Source: Soehngenia sp.
GTDB taxonomy: Bacteria > Bacillota > Clostridia > Tissierellales > Tissierellaceae
Reading direction: 5' to 3'
DNA: 64,000 bases
Assembly: GCA_024637045.1 (NCBI GenBank)
Contig: JAGXFX010000001.1
Span: 1 to 64,000 of the forward strand
The notes under the pieces were generated by a model. The model was given only the letters and a program-made list of their open reading frames with translations, was not told the origin of the DNA and did not search any database. Position numbers and translations under genes: made by a program. Below, piece by piece: positions 31,817 to 42,831 of this stretch (the first letter of the stretch is position 1; each line of letters starts with the position of its first letter).

Positions 31817-32038
31817 ATGCATTTCAAGAAATTGATTGCACCCATTATAGTAACGAGTTTACTTTTATCGTATTACGGATTTATATTGCTTAATTTAGTG
31901 AGAATACCAGAATCTATGGGTATAAGAATTCTATTGCTAGTAGTACCGTTGGGATTTATGGGTGTTAGTATCTATGTGCTTGTTGAAAGAATAAAAGAGA
32001 TAAGGAGTGGTGATGAAGATGATCTTGGTAAATACTGA
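31817..32038 (+). CDS. Small two-TM membrane protein
   Basis: 73 aa, SD AGGAGGGAG upstream, overlaps the YbjQ gene. Confidence 0.6.
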   Translation: MHFKKLIAPIIVTSLLLSYYGFILLNLVRIPESMGIRILLLVVPLGFMGVSIYVLVERIKEIRSGDEDDLGKY

Positions 32039-32330
32039 TTACATAAGTGGAAAGACAGTTGACACGCTTGGTCTCGTTAAAGGTTCCACCATACAAAGCA
32101 GAAATGTTGGGAGGGATATAACTCAAGGTTTCAAAACCCTTGTAGGTGGAGAATTAAAGGCTTATAACGAGATGATGAATGATGCCAGGGCTCTTGCTAC
32201 AAAGAGAATGGTTAAGGAGGCTGAAGAGCTTGGTGCTGATGCCATAATCAATATCAGATATGCCTCTGCAGCAGTTATGTCAGGTGCAGCTGAGGTTATG
32301 GTTTACGGAACTGCAGTCAAACTTATTTAG
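32013..32330 (+). CDS. YbjQ/DUF74 family heavy-metal-binding-domain protein
   Basis: LVKGSTIQSRNVGRDITQGFKTLVGGELKAYNEMM...EAEELGADAIINIRYASA. Confidence 0.9.
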   Translation: MKMILVNTDYISGKTVDTLGLVKGSTIQSRNVGRDITQGFKTLVGGELKAYNEMMNDARALATKRMVKEAEELGADAIINIRYASAAVMSGAAEVMVYGTAVKLI

Positions 32331-32360
32331 ATTGACCTATAATTAGAACGGAGTGATAAA

Positions 32361-33416
32361 ATGAGAATTGCCATACCAGGCAAGAAAAAGTTGTTTGATA
32401 TTGGAATGATTTTACTTGCCGCAGTTCTACTAATGATAATATACAAACCACTTGGGAGAGTAATCAATCCATTTATCTATGCCCTTGTGCTTGCTTATAT
32501 TCTCAATCCACTGGTAAATTTTCTGGAGAAGAGAAAAATGAATAGAATTGTGGCAATACTCATTGTATTTTTATTACTCTTCGGGATAATAGGAATTGCT
32601 TTTGCAACAATTATACCTAGTCTTACAGGAGATCTTAGTGGCTTTATTGAAGATATTCCCAACATTGTAAATTTTGTTGAAAAGCTGATTGGCGATCTTA
32701 GAGCAGGTGAAATAGCCTTTATTCCAGAAGAAGTACAGGATTATCTTAATGTTGAAGATCAGTTGGACAGATTGGGAGAGTTTTTAAAGAGAGCATTCAG
32801 TGGAATTTTTAATGTATTGGTAAACTCAACGGGAACACTTCTGGACATAATAATTACGCCGATCATTACCTTGTACTATTTAAAGGACAAGGATAAGATT
32901 CTTAAGGCATTGACAGAAGATATTCCTAAATCAGGAGTTACAAAGATGAAAGAATTTGGCAAGGATATGGATAAAGTATTGGGAGGATTTATAAAGGGGC
33001 AACTTACAATTGCTGCATTTGTTGGGGTATTGACCGGTGTAGGATGCTTTTTTATTGGCGTGCCTTATGCACTTACAATAGGTCTTGTTGCCGGGATAAC
33101 CAATATAATTCCATACTTTGGCCCGTGGTTGGGAGGAATATTGCCAGTTATCCTGGGCTTTATGGAGAGGCCTCTGATGGCACTTTGGGTAATAATCCTT
33201 ATAGTTGTAATTCAGCAGATTGAAGCAGCGTTCCTGTCACCACAGATAATGTCACACTCAGTAGGACTACATCCCTTGCTGGTAATGTTTTCAGTGCTAT
33301 TCTTTGGCAGCATGTTTGGGATAATTGGGATGATAATAGGTGTGCCACTGATGGGGATCCTTAAAATCTTGTTGGGATATTTAAAGGAACTCCGAAATAG
33401 AGTAAAGACTGAGTAA
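32361..33416 (+). CDS. AI-2E family transporter
   Basis: GQLTIAAFVGVLTGVGCFFIGVPYALTIGLVAGITNIIPYFGPWLG motif. Confidence 0.92.
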   Translation: MRIAIPGKKKLFDIGMILLAAVLLMIIYKPLGRVINPFIYALVLAYILNPLVNFLEKRKMNRIVAILIVFLLLFGIIGIAFATIIPSLTGDLSGFIEDIPNIVNFVEKLIGDLRAGEIAFIPEEVQDYLNVEDQLDRLGEFLKRAFSGIFNVLVNSTGTLLDIIITPIITLYYLKDKDKILKALTEDIPKSGVTKMKEFGKDMDKVLGGFIKGQLTIAAFVGVLTGVGCFFIGVPYALTIGLVAGITNIIPYFGPWLGGILPVILGFMERPLMALWVIILIVVIQQIEAAFLSPQIMSHSVGLHPLLVMFSVLFFGSMFGIIGMIIGVPLMGILKILLGYLKELRNRVKTE

Positions 33417-33530
33417 AGAACAATAAAAACTTATTAATTTAATACGATTATGATTGCTTTGGTCATATTTTCAGGTTATAATATTCTTCGTGCTTAATGA
33501 CACGAAAATAACAATATTTTGGAGGTAAAT

Positions 33531-34130
33531 ATGTCAGAAAATAATGTAACTAGAACATCAGTATTAAAAGAAGCTACGGGTAATCCAGCTCCTCTTGGAC
33601 TGTTGGGATTTGGTATGACCACAGTGTTGCTTAATATTTATAACGCAGGACTGATAGAAATGAGTGCAATGATTCTTGCGATGGGAGTATTCTATGGAGG
33701 ATTGGCTCAGGTTATAGCAGGAATCATGGAGTGGAAGAAAAACAATACCTTTGCTGGAACAGCATTCACTTCTTACGGAATGTTTTGGGGAACATTTGTA
33801 GCGATTAAGCTTATGCCAGTTCTTGGGTGGGCAGATGCTCCAACAGGTAAGGCGCTGGCAGCGTATTTATTTATGTGGGGATTGTTTACCTTTGTAATGT
33901 TTATTGGTACTCTTAGGATTAACAGAGCTTTGCAGGTAGTTTTCGGAACACTTACCATTCTGTTTATGCTTTTGGCAATTGGCGATTTCACTGGTAATCA
34001 CGCATTGATAGTAATTGCCGGATATGAAGGAATATTTTGTGGATTCTCAGCTATCTATACAGGGTTGGCACAGGTAATCAATGAAGTTTACGGCAAGGAA
34101 ATTCTTCCATTGGGGACTGTGAATAAGTAA
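33531..34130 (+). CDS. Acetate uptake transporter (GPR1/FUN34/YaaH/SatP family)
   Basis: [24 protein letters not shown] signature. Confidence 0.92.
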   Translation: MSENNVTRTSVLKEATGNPAPLGLLGFGMTTVLLNIYNAGLIEMSAMILAMGVFYGGLAQVIAGIMEWKKNNTFAGTAFTSYGMFWGTFVAIKLMPVLGWADAPTGKALAAYLFMWGLFTFVMFIGTLRINRALQVVFGTLTILFMLLAIGDFTGNHALIVIAGYEGIFCGFSAIYTGLAQVINEVYGKEILPLGTVNK

Positions 34131-34141
34131 TACTTAAATTA

Positions 34142-34186
34142 AAATAATTCTCTTAATCACATGGGTGAGAAAGAGAATTATTTTTT
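34142..34186 (+). terminator. Intrinsic terminator
   Basis: AATAATTCTCTT ... AAGAGAATTATTTTTTT. Confidence 0.8.
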
Positions 34187-34256
34187 TGTTGATATATTGA
34201 ATAAAAATAAGGTTATATGGTAGAATACGTTAAAGCGACAGAGAGGAGCGAAGGAC

Positions 34257-34763
34257 ATGGAAAAGTTCAAGGATTACATAATAAGAGAATACAGGGAAGA
34301 GGATCTGGAATGGATAGTTCAGACACACGGAGAATTGTATAGCAAGGAATATGGTTTTGACCATACCTTTCCTGATTATGTAAGAAAGCCTTTAGATAAA
34401 TTTCACAGTGCTAGAAAAGTTGATAGAGAACAAATCTGGATTGCTGAAAAAAACGGGGAAAAAGTTGGAGTAATCGCAATAGCATTCTTTGATGATTATA
34501 CAGCTCAACTACGATGGTTTTTGCTGCTTGAGGATGAAAGAGGAATTGGTCTTGGAAACAAACTGATTGAAACTGCTGTGGATTATTCTAGAGAAGCTGG
34601 TTATGGGAAGATAATTCTTTGGACGGTAAGCATATTGGATGCAGCTAGAAACCTCTATGCAAAGCAAGGATTTACAATTGAAGAAGAAATCCCCCATAAA
34701 ATATGGGGGAAAGATCTCGTTGAGGAAAGATGGGATTTAATAATAGACTCTGCTCAGGAATAA
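34257..34763 (+). CDS. GNAT family N-acetyltransferase
   Basis: WFLLLEDERGIGLGNKLIETAVDYSREAGYGKIILWTVSILDAARNLYAKQGF. Confidence 0.9.
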   Translation: MEKFKDYIIREYREEDLEWIVQTHGELYSKEYGFDHTFPDYVRKPLDKFHSARKVDREQIWIAEKNGEKVGVIAIAFFDDYTAQLRWFLLLEDERGIGLGNKLIETAVDYSREAGYGKIILWTVSILDAARNLYAKQGFTIEEEIPHKIWGKDLVEERWDLIIDSAQE

Positions 34764-35513
34764 GCCATGGGGAGGGCATGTAATACCTGCTTCAGCCCTG
34801 ATTTTGTCCTTAAGGACTTTTCTTACATCGTCAACGGACATTTTGTGTTGTCCTACTTCAACCAAGGTTCCCATTATAATCCGAACCATATTATGGAGGA
34901 ATCCATCACCCGTAAAAGTAAAGGATAGAATCGGTCCTTCTTTTGCATAACTGATTGAGTACAATGTTCTGGTTGTTGATTTCGTCGGCTTCTTGACTGA
35001 AGAGAATCCCAGAAAATCATGAGTTCCCTGAAGTATTTCTATTGCATTGTCGATGGCAAACATATCAAGGGACTCTTTTATATGCCAGGAATACTTCCTG
35101 TAAAATGGAGATTGATATTCCTCTGTATACAATTCATAAGTGTAGTCTTTTTTTACCACATTGTACCGACTATGAAATCTGCCGCTAACTTCCTGGATAT
35201 TTGAAACTACTATATCTTTGGGAAGATAGTGATTGATATATTCCTGAATTTGCTTTTCTGTCATGCTCGTGTCCGTTTTAAAGTTAGCTACCTGACCAAG
35301 AGAGTGAACCCCTGCATCAGTTCTGCCTGATCCTACGATTTTGATTTCCTTCTGGCACATTTCGCTAATAACATCTTCAAGCTTTCCTTGAATGGTGCGA
35401 TCTGATTTTGGTAGTCTCTGCCATCCTAGGTATCTGCTTCCATCGTACTGAATAATCATCTTATAATTTTTCACATAAATCCTCTCCTTAGTATGTAAAG
35501 CCTTCTCCTTCAA
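34737..35513 (-). CDS. truA: tRNA pseudouridine(38-40) synthase TruA
   Basis: QYDGSRYLGWQRLPKSDRTIQGKLE, GSGRTDAGVHSLGQVANF. Confidence 0.95.
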   Translation of the reverse strand: MKEKALHTKERIYVKNYKMIIQYDGSRYLGWQRLPKSDRTIQGKLEDVISEMCQKEIKIVGSGRTDAGVHSLGQVANFKTDTSMTEKQIQEYINHYLPKDIVVSNIQEVSGRFHSRYNVVKKDYTYELYTEEYQSPFYRKYSWHIKESLDMFAIDNAIEILQGTHDFLGFSSVKKPTKSTTRTLYSISYAKEGPILSFTFTGDGFLHNMVRIIMGTLVEVGQHKMSVDDVRKVLKDKIRAEAGITCPPHGLFLSRVYY

Positions 35514-36363
35514 CCTCGGTTACATAGGATACTGAGACAAATGCCTTTTCATCAATGTTTCTAATAAAGTCTCTGATCTTAATATATTCACTTCTGGAAA
35601 CAATTGTATTGACTATTCTTTTGTCTTCGTTTGAAAAACCACCCGTAGCATGATAAATGGTTGTTCCTCTTCCAATTTCCGTATGAACGTAATCATTAAT
35701 CGAAGAAAACTCGCTGGAAATAATCAGCATATTGATTTTAACGTTGAATCCAGCTATCATTTTATCGATTACAAGTGAGTTTATAACAATACCAAGTAGT
35801 GCATACATACCCAGTCTTGCTCCAAATACAAGGCCAGCAAAGATTGTGATGAAGAAATCAGCAGCCAGTAGGGATTTGCCAATATCCATATGTGTGTATT
35901 TGTTTATAATCTTTGCAATAATATCTGTTCCTCCGGTTGATGCATTCTGATTAAATACGATGCCCATACCCATACCATTTATAAGAATTCCGAATATCAG
36001 GTTTATGAAAAGGTCATCTGTAAAAGGTCCGGTCATGGGAATCACAAGTTCGAAAAAACCAATCATGCCGGACAGGGCCAATGATGCATATACAGTGTAG
36101 CCTCCAAACTCCCTTCCCAAAACTATAAAGGCAGTTATAAAAAGTATGATATTTAAAGCGGCAAGTATGACCCCCATGGGTATTGAGGGAATCAGATAGC
36201 TCAGGATCATGGCCAGTCCAGTAGCTCCACCGACGGCAAGATTTGATGGTATAAGAAAAAAATACATTCCCATTGTCATAATTAATAGTCCCAAATTAAT
36301 AAGCATAAATCTTTTAAAGTTAAATTTCATAGAATAGTCACCTTTCTTCTTTGTTACAATCAA
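35488..36363 (-). CDS. YitT family membrane protein (DUF161/DUF2179)
   Basis: GGATGLAMILSYLIPSIPMGVILAALN; C-terminal DUF2179-like; likely start MKFNFKR. Confidence 0.9.
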   Translation of the reverse strand: MIVTKKKGDYSMKFNFKRFMLINLGLLIMTMGMYFFLIPSNLAVGGATGLAMILSYLIPSIPMGVILAALNIILFITAFIVLGREFGGYTVYASLALSGMIGFFELVIPMTGPFTDDLFINLIFGILINGMGMGIVFNQNASTGGTDIIAKIINKYTHMDIGKSLLAADFFITIFAGLVFGARLGMYALLGIVINSLVIDKMIAGFNVKINMLIISSEFSSINDYVHTEIGRGTTIYHATGGFSNEDKRIVNTIVSRSEYIKIRDFIRNIDEKAFVSVSYVTEVEGEGFTY

Positions 36364-36486
36364 GATATTATAGTAAAAATTATACCCAAATGCAAGTATA
36401 TTATCAATTATAGTTTACATTGTCGGCTTGTACAAATAAAATAGAGGTAAGATGGAATAGTAGAAAAATGGGAAGGATTTGATTGT

Positions 36487-37536
36487 ATGACTAATTTATA
36501 TGGAAAAAGAGAGTTTGGAAAGTTGGAACTAAAAAACCCATTTGTCCTGCCTCCAATGGTTGCGTTTGGCTTTGCAGGAGAAAGTGGGAATGTCTCACAA
36601 AGAAATATTGATCATTACGATGAGATAACTAAAAATGGTGCTGGATTGGTCGTAGTTGAAGCAACATGTATAAATCCAGATGGAAGACTCTCGCCAGACC
36701 AACTGGCAATATGGGATGATTCTTACATTGAGGGATTGGGCAAACTGGCGGATACAATACATAAAAATGGAGCTGTAGCCATTATTCAGCTGCATCATGC
36801 AGGCTTAAACGCCAAGGCAGATGTCACAGATTATCCAGTAACCTCTTCGGATTTTGAAAGGAAGGGCAGGTTTTCAAAAGGTATGACCGAGGAGCAGATA
36901 AAATCTACAATAGCTGAGTTTGCATCTTCCGCTGAGAGGGCTCAGAAAGCTGGTTTTGATGGAATCGAGATTCACGGTGCACACGGATATCTTTTGACTC
37001 AGTTTTTCTCAAAGAAGGTTAATAAAAGGACCGATGAATATGGAGGAAGTTTTGACAACAGGAATTTAATTGCAAAAAAAATTCATGATAAAGTTAGAGA
37101 AAAGACAAGAAAGGGTTTTATTGTAGGAATAAGAATGGGTTGCAATGATGATAATATAGAGGAAAGCATAGAGAGGGCAAAAGAGTTTGAAAAAATCGGC
37201 TACGATTATCTTCATGTTTCCACTGGATTTGACAATACCCAAATAGAGGTAGAAGCACCAGCGGATTTTCCATGCAACTGGATAGTATATGGTGGAACGC
37301 TAATTAAAGAAAAGGTAGGAATACCAGTAATTGGAATCAACAAAATTCTTAAAAAAGAACAAATTGATTATCTTCTCCAAAATGAGCTTCTAGATTTGGT
37401 GGCCATAGGAAGAGCTCAATTGGCAGATCATGATTATATTGAACACTTGGTTGGGGAAGGAGATATTGTAACTTGCATTGAATGCAGACCATGCAAGTGG
37501 TTTACAGATGGAACAAAATGTCCAAGGCACATATGA
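36487..37536 (+). CDS. NADH:flavin oxidoreductase (OYE family)
   Basis: GFDGIEIHGAHGYLLTQFFSKKVNKRTDEYGGSFDNR. Confidence 0.92.
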   Translation: MTNLYGKREFGKLELKNPFVLPPMVAFGFAGESGNVSQRNIDHYDEITKNGAGLVVVEATCINPDGRLSPDQLAIWDDSYIEGLGKLADTIHKNGAVAIIQLHHAGLNAKADVTDYPVTSSDFERKGRFSKGMTEEQIKSTIAEFASSAERAQKAGFDGIEIHGAHGYLLTQFFSKKVNKRTDEYGGSFDNRNLIAKKIHDKVREKTRKGFIVGIRMGCNDDNIEESIERAKEFEKIGYDYLHVSTGFDNTQIEVEAPADFPCNWIVYGGTLIKEKVGIPVIGINKILKKEQIDYLLQNELLDLVAIGRAQLADHDYIEHLVGEGDIVTCIECRPCKWFTDGTKCPRHI

Positions 37537-37629
37537 ATTGTTCATTTATTCAAATAAACGGTTATTGGAGGCTATAAGGGGTATATAAATATAGGAACTT
37601 AAGATAAATATTAATGAGGAGGCTGACTG

Positions 37630-38115
37630 ATGAACTACGTTGAATTTGCAATCCAAATGGAAATTGACGGTGAAAATTATTACAGAGAACAGGCAGAAAA
37701 GAATAAAGGTAATGCTCTTGAGAAGGTATTCCTAAATCTTGCCGATGATGAGAAAAAGCACGCTGACCTTGTAAAGAAATACGCAGAAGCTAAGGACTAC
37801 AGTTTGGACGAGCAGAACGCATATGTTGAATTTGAGAGTGTATTCAAGTCTGAATCTGATTTCAAAGTTGAAACAACAGTTGATCCAAATCAGCTGGATG
37901 CATATAGATTGGCTCTTAAGAAAGAACAGGAGAGCATAGACCTGTACAAAAAGATGAAGGAAGAAGCAGAATCAGAAAAAGGAAAGAACTTGTTTGATTA
38001 TTTGGTAAGACAAGAAGAATATCATTTCAAAATTTTTGATGACATGGTCCAACATCTTAGAAAGGCTGAGGATTGGGTTGAGGATGCAAGATTCGGAAGA
38101 AGAGATACTTACTAG
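37630..38115 (+). CDS. Ferritin-like/rubrerythrin-type diiron protein
   Basis: EIDGENYYREQAEKNKGNALEKVFLNLADDEKKHADLV ... EEYHFKIFDDMV. Confidence 0.85.
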   Translation: MNYVEFAIQMEIDGENYYREQAEKNKGNALEKVFLNLADDEKKHADLVKKYAEAKDYSLDEQNAYVEFESVFKSESDFKVETTVDPNQLDAYRLALKKEQESIDLYKKMKEEAESEKGKNLFDYLVRQEEYHFKIFDDMVQHLRKAEDWVEDARFGRRDTY

Positions 38116-38164
38116 ACTTAAGGCGGCCGATGGGCTGCCTTGCTTGATTCAGAGGTGAAATTTT

Positions 38165-38725
38165 ATGAAAAGTTTAATAGTAGTTGATTGTCAATACGAC
38201 TTCATAGATGGTACACTCGCATGCGAAAATGCAGAAAAGGCGGTACTTAATATCATAGATTACATTAACAAAAATGATGTCGATGTTTATTATTCAATGG
38301 ATTGGCACACAAAAGACAATAAAAGTTTCAGTGAGAACGGAGGTATTTGGCCAGTCCATTGTGTACAAGGTGAGAGAGGTGCCATGTTACACGATGATCT
38401 TAGCAAGTTGATAATCAATTCGTCACAGAGACCTAATCCTGAAAATGTTTACTACAAGGGAGCAAACGATAAAATTGAGGAGTATTCGGCCTATTCCGCT
38501 AAAACAGAGTCTGGAGTAGTACTTAATGAAGAAGTAGTAGAGAAGGTAGTTGTTTCAGGTATAGCCAGTGAGTATTGTGTCAGGGAAACAGTACTGGCTC
38601 TCTTGGATGATGGATATGAGGTACAGCTACTGGCTAGTGGAGTTGGTTATGTGGATGATTCCGATCATTTGAAAAACTTGGAAGATCTTCGAGACAGAGG
38701 CGTTGATGTGATCGGTACAGACTGA
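38165..38725 (+). CDS. Isochorismatase-family/nicotinamidase-like hydrolase
   Basis: LIVVDCQYDFIDGTLA, SMDWHTKDN, VSGIASEYCVRETVLALLDDGYEV. Confidence 0.88.
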   Translation: MKSLIVVDCQYDFIDGTLACENAEKAVLNIIDYINKNDVDVYYSMDWHTKDNKSFSENGGIWPVHCVQGERGAMLHDDLSKLIINSSQRPNPENVYYKGANDKIEEYSAYSAKTESGVVLNEEVVEKVVVSGIASEYCVRETVLALLDDGYEVQLLASGVGYVDDSDHLKNLEDLRDRGVDVIGTD

Positions 38726-38779
38726 AGATGCAAGACTCAAGGTAATGATTGTAAGTGTAGTTTAGCAAGGAGGCAGAAA

Positions 38780-39103
38780 GTGAACACTGAAAAAGTTGTA
38801 TATTTTAATTCTGATGAGGAGTTGGATGAGTTTACAAAACAGGAGACCCATATTCTATATTTCAGCTCTGAGAACTGTAATGTATGTCACTCTGTTTCCC
38901 CCAAACTGGTGGACTTAACATCAGAATATGATGTTATGATCGGGAGGATAGACATCAATAAAAATGTGAAGATGGCAGGTCAGCATCTTATTTTTTCAAT
39001 ACCGACCATTTTGATATTCAACGAAGGAAGAGAAATAGTCAGGGAAAGCAGATTTGTTGATTTTGAAAAGATTGACAGAACGCTCAAACTCATTTTAACA
39101 TAA
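38780..39103 (+). CDS. Thioredoxin-fold protein
   Basis: YFSSENCNVCHSVSPKLVDL...SIPTILIF (CNVC motif); GTG start with AAGGAGG SD. Confidence 0.88.
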   Translation: MNTEKVVYFNSDEELDEFTKQETHILYFSSENCNVCHSVSPKLVDLTSEYDVMIGRIDINKNVKMAGQHLIFSIPTILIFNEGREIVRESRFVDFEKIDRTLKLILT

Positions 39104-39115
39104 ATCTAAATCGTA

Positions 39116-39152
39116 TAAAAAAGCATCCATCTACTTTTGGCATGCTTTTTTT
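39116..39152 (+). terminator. Intrinsic terminator
   Basis: AAAAAGCAT ... ATGCTTTTTTT. Confidence 0.7.
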
Positions 39153-39212
39153 GTTCAAAAGTCTCATTTTGGGGTATCATTCAAGTAGATGTAAAACTAC
39201 AAAAATGGAGGG

Positions 39213-39674
39213 ATGGTTATGTATATCAAAGACATTATGACCAAGGATGTTATAACAGTTACTTTAGATGATAATGTAGAAAAATGTGCTTCGTTACTAA
39301 TAAAGCACAACTTAAGTGGACTTCCTGTATTGGATGATTCTGGAAAGCTAGTTGGGATAGTAACAGAAGGCGATCTTATAAGAAGAGCATCAAGGATAAA
39401 GGGTCCAGCTGTTTTGGAGGTTCTTGGTGGAATGATATACCTTGACAGCCCAAAGAAATTCATGGATGAATTAAAGAGCGCCATGGGACAAAAAGCTAAA
39501 GATATTATGACAGAAAAGGTAGTAACAATTGAACCTGATCAGACCATTGAAGAAGGTGCAACACTTCTGGTAGAAAAAAACGTGAAGCGTCTGCCTGTCA
39601 TAAACAAGAAAGGAGAACTTGTTGGAATAGTCTCAAGAAGGGATATTATGAATTATCTTTTCCCAGAGCAGTAG
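39213..39674 (+). CDS. CBS domain pair protein
   Basis: MYIKDIMTKDVITVTLDDNVEKCASLL ... AKDIMTEKVVTIEPDQTIEEGATLLVEKNVKRLPVI. Confidence 0.93.
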   Translation: MVMYIKDIMTKDVITVTLDDNVEKCASLLIKHNLSGLPVLDDSGKLVGIVTEGDLIRRASRIKGPAVLEVLGGMIYLDSPKKFMDELKSAMGQKAKDIMTEKVVTIEPDQTIEEGATLLVEKNVKRLPVINKKGELVGIVSRRDIMNYLFPEQ

Positions 39675-39705
39675 TAAAAATTGATGATTGTAAGGGGGGC
39701 GGAGT

Positions 39706-40524
39706 ATGGTTAAAAGAAAAGAAGGAGTTTTATTAAGTCTTATGGCATTTGTAATGTACGTCGTAATGGTAGGCACAAACGCAATGGCGAATATCCTGCC
39801 AATAAATGGGATCACAACAGGGGAGGTTTCAGATAACCTGCCCAATTTGTTTGCACCTGCTGGAATCACCTTCTCTATTTGGGGAATTATATATCTTTTA
39901 TTGGGAATCTATTCAATCTATCAGATCATATACATATATCGAGGAAATAGTGAAAGTGCTGGACTTAAGAAGGTCAATATATTTTATATAATAACATCTG
40001 TTGCAAACAGTATCTGGATATACAACTGGCATCATGGCAATGTTGGAATAACAGTTGTTTTAATGCTCTTAATCCTCGTTTCTCTTATTGTGATTGTTTT
40101 TACGCTTAGATCCATGATCACTTCGGGAGACAAAATGATTTGGGCAACTCTGCCATTTAGTGTCTATTTTGGCTGGATAACAATTGCAACAATAGCAAAC
40201 ATCACTGGATTGCTTGTAGATATTGGATGGCATGGCTTTGGCATGACTGAGTCTTTATGGACTGTAATTATATTGATAGTCGGATTGATAATTGGTGGAA
40301 CAACTATATGGAAGCTTGAAGATAAAGCCTATGGGGCTGTTATGGTATGGGCATATATTGGAATACTGATTAAGCATATTTCTCAGGATGGTTTCAATGG
40401 AGAGTACCCGGGAGTTATTGTAACTGCAGGAATCGCAACAGGAGTATTCTTATCCATAATATTCCTTGCATCAAGGAAATCGAGAAAAAAAAGGTTTATG
40501 TTCAACAAAAGCTCTGGGTTTTAA
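39706..40524 (+). CDS. Long TspO/MBR-like (tryptophan-rich sensory) membrane protein
   Basis: LFAPAGITFSIWGIIYLLLGIYSIYQI, SVANSIWIYNWHHGNVGITV. Confidence 0.75.
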   Translation: MVKRKEGVLLSLMAFVMYVVMVGTNAMANILPINGITTGEVSDNLPNLFAPAGITFSIWGIIYLLLGIYSIYQIIYIYRGNSESAGLKKVNIFYIITSVANSIWIYNWHHGNVGITVVLMLLILVSLIVIVFTLRSMITSGDKMIWATLPFSVYFGWITIATIANITGLLVDIGWHGFGMTESLWTVIILIVGLIIGGTTIWKLEDKAYGAVMVWAYIGILIKHISQDGFNGEYPGVIVTAGIATGVFLSIIFLASRKSRKKRFMFNKSSGF

Positions 40525-40611
40525 ACTCCATTAAGGGGTAGAAGTATCAATATTATCCCGCGAATTACAGCGAGAAATTAAATGAAATAATAACAATAAT
40601 GAGGTGACAAG

Positions 40612-41013
40612 ATGAGTCTGTTCAAAATGTATGGAGTTTCATTCACCGTATTCTTCGCAATAGACCTGATATGGCTTGGATTGATTGCAAAAAATCTCTA
40701 CAAGGAACACTTGGGATATATAATGAGCCCAAATGTCAACTGGGTAGCTGCCATAGGGTTTTACGTATTCTATATCGCAGGGTTGATATTCTTTGCAATA
40801 GCACCTGCAATCGAAAGAGATAGTTTGCTTTACGCAACATTGGTGGGTGCTTTTTTCGGGTTTATAACCTACGCTACCTATGATATGACAAATCTGGCAA
40901 CACTAAAGGATTGGCCAGTTTTTATTACAGTTGTGGATATTATCTGGGGAACAGTGCTTTGTGGGCTAACAGCTTCAACAAGTTTTCTGATTCTAAAGGC
41001 TATAGGAGTCTGA
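40612..41013 (+). CDS. DUF2177 family membrane protein
   Basis: FFAIDLIWLGLIAKNLYKEHLGYIMSP ... FGFITYATYDMTNLATLKDWP. Confidence 0.88.
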   Translation: MSLFKMYGVSFTVFFAIDLIWLGLIAKNLYKEHLGYIMSPNVNWVAAIGFYVFYIAGLIFFAIAPAIERDSLLYATLVGAFFGFITYATYDMTNLATLKDWPVFITVVDIIWGTVLCGLTASTSFLILKAIGV

Positions 41014-41030
41014 TGATGGGAGAGGATTTT

Positions 41031-42818
41031 ATGACAATGAAAAAGCTAAATGGAGAGGACTTGTACTATGCCTTCTTATCAGGTGCAAACGAGGTGATTA
41101 AACAAAAATACGAACTTAACAGAATCAATGTATTTCCAGTACCCGATGGAGATACAGGATCAAATCTGGCTTATACAATGTACACCATCGTAGAAGAGGC
41201 AAGGATAAAACAGACTGTAAAGCAAACAATGGAATCCATAGCAGAAGCTGCTCTAAATGGTGCCAGGGGAAATTCTGGTATAATTTTTGCTCAGTATATA
41301 AATGGAATGTATATGGAAATGACTGAAGAAGATGATGTAACAGTGGAAGGTTTTACTCATCTGGCAAATCAGGCTGTCCAGTATGCCTATAAATCAATTG
41401 CTGAGCCGGTAGAAGGTACAATGATTACGGTTATAAAGGACTGGGCATTGTCGCTTCAGGAATATAGGGGTAAAGCGACTGATTTTGGTGAGCTAATGGG
41501 GGAGTCACTTCTTGCTGCTGCTGATTCATTAAGGAGAACACCAGAAAAATTGAAAGTTCTGAGGGATGCTCAAGTAGTTGATTCAGGAGCCAAGGGATTT
41601 GTACATTTTCTTGAAGGGTTTCTAAAATTTGTCAGAACCAGTGAAAAAGTAGTTTTTGAAGAGGACTATTCAGATGTACTAATTCAAACTGAAGATTTGC
41701 ATATCATGGATAACATGGATCTTCATTTCAGATATTGTGCTGAGGCACTGATTCAAGGTGAAAATATGGATGTTGATAAAATCAAGCAAGATATAGCAGA
41801 TATTGGAAATTCTCTCGTTATTGCTGGAAATAGAAACAAAGTGAGAATTCATATACATGCAACTCAGCCTGAAGAGCTTTTTAGAAGGTTGAGGAAACAT
41901 GGAAGAATAATTCAGCAAAAGGCAGATGATATGAAGCGGCAATTTGAAGCTATACATTCAAGGGCTTATCCAATCGCTCTTTTAACAGATTCAATTGCAG
42001 ATCTCCCCAAAGAAATCATGGACAAATATCAGATTTACATGTTGCCGTTGAATCTTATGGCAGACGGAAGCAATTACCTGGACAAGATGACAATATCATC
42101 TGAGTATTTCTATAAGCTTATGGATGAAATAGATGAGTATCCTTCATCATCTCAGCCAAGTTCAGTTATTGCAGAGGATTATATAAGATTTTTACGGTCG
42201 AATTATTCAAAGGTTATTGTAATAACAGTTGCTGATAAAATGAGTGGAACCTTGAATACTTTCAGAAAAGCTTTGGGAAAATTGGGAATAGATGATGGAA
42301 GCGTTGCATTGATCGATTCAAAAAGAAATTCTGGCGCTGAAGGCCTGATAGTAATGAAGGCCGCAGAAATGATCCATGAAGGAATGGATTTTCAAGAAAT
42401 TCTAGATAAGCTGGACTCAATAATACAAAAAAGTGAAATATTTGTAAGCGTCACTGATCTTAAGTATATGGTAAAGTCAGGAAGAATTAGCAAATACGTG
42501 GGATTTGCTGCAAATACATTGAATTTTAAGCCAGTTGTATCCATAGACAAGGAAGGGAATGGTTCAATAATAGGAAAAGCCTTCTCAGTCGATGCAAATA
42601 CAAAAAAGATATACTCCCTGGTAGAGGAGATTAATAAGGAAAAAGGAGTCGAAAGATATGCTATTGTTCACGCTGATGCATTTGAAAGAGCCAAGGATTA
42701 CGAGAAACATTTAGTCCAGATGATTGGTAAGGAACCGGAATATATTATGGAAATTTCGACTATTGTTGCAATGAGTGCCGGGATTGGAACTGTAGGAGTT
42801 GCTCTTATAAGCAACTAA
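41031..42818 (+). CDS. DAK2-DegV fusion protein (fatty acid kinase-like, FakA/FakB-type domains)
   Basis: [35 protein letters not shown] (DAK2); [24 protein letters not shown]...SSQPSSV (DegV). Track ORF start 40911. Confidence 0.9.
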   Translation: MTMKKLNGEDLYYAFLSGANEVIKQKYELNRINVFPVPDGDTGSNLAYTMYTIVEEARIKQTVKQTMESIAEAALNGARGNSGIIFAQYINGMYMEMTEEDDVTVEGFTHLANQAVQYAYKSIAEPVEGTMITVIKDWALSLQEYRGKATDFGELMGESLLAAADSLRRTPEKLKVLRDAQVVDSGAKGFVHFLEGFLKFVRTSEKVVFEEDYSDVLIQTEDLHIMDNMDLHFRYCAEALIQGENMDVDKIKQDIADIGNSLVIAGNRNKVRIHIHATQPEELFRRLRKHGRIIQQKADDMKRQFEAIHSRAYPIALLTDSIADLPKEIMDKYQIYMLPLNLMADGSNYLDKMTISSEYFYKLMDEIDEYPSSSQPSSVIAEDYIRFLRSNYSKVIVITVADKMSGTLNTFRKALGKLGIDDGSVALIDSKRNSGAEGLIVMKAAEMIHEGMDFQEILDKLDSIIQKSEIFVSVTDLKYMVKSGRISKYVGFAANTLNFKPVVSIDKEGNGSIIGKAFSVDANTKKIYSLVEEINKEKGVERYAIVHADAFERAKDYEKHLVQMIGKEPEYIMEISTIVAMSAGIGTVGVALISN

Positions 42819-42831
42819 AAAGGGGGCTATT

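Noticed and set aside
38726-38780. Nicotinamidase and thioredoxin ORFs lie in the same frame after a TGA
   Set aside because: The nicotinamidase is full length at its TGA and the thioredoxin has its own AAGGAGG SD and GTG start; two ordinary genes.
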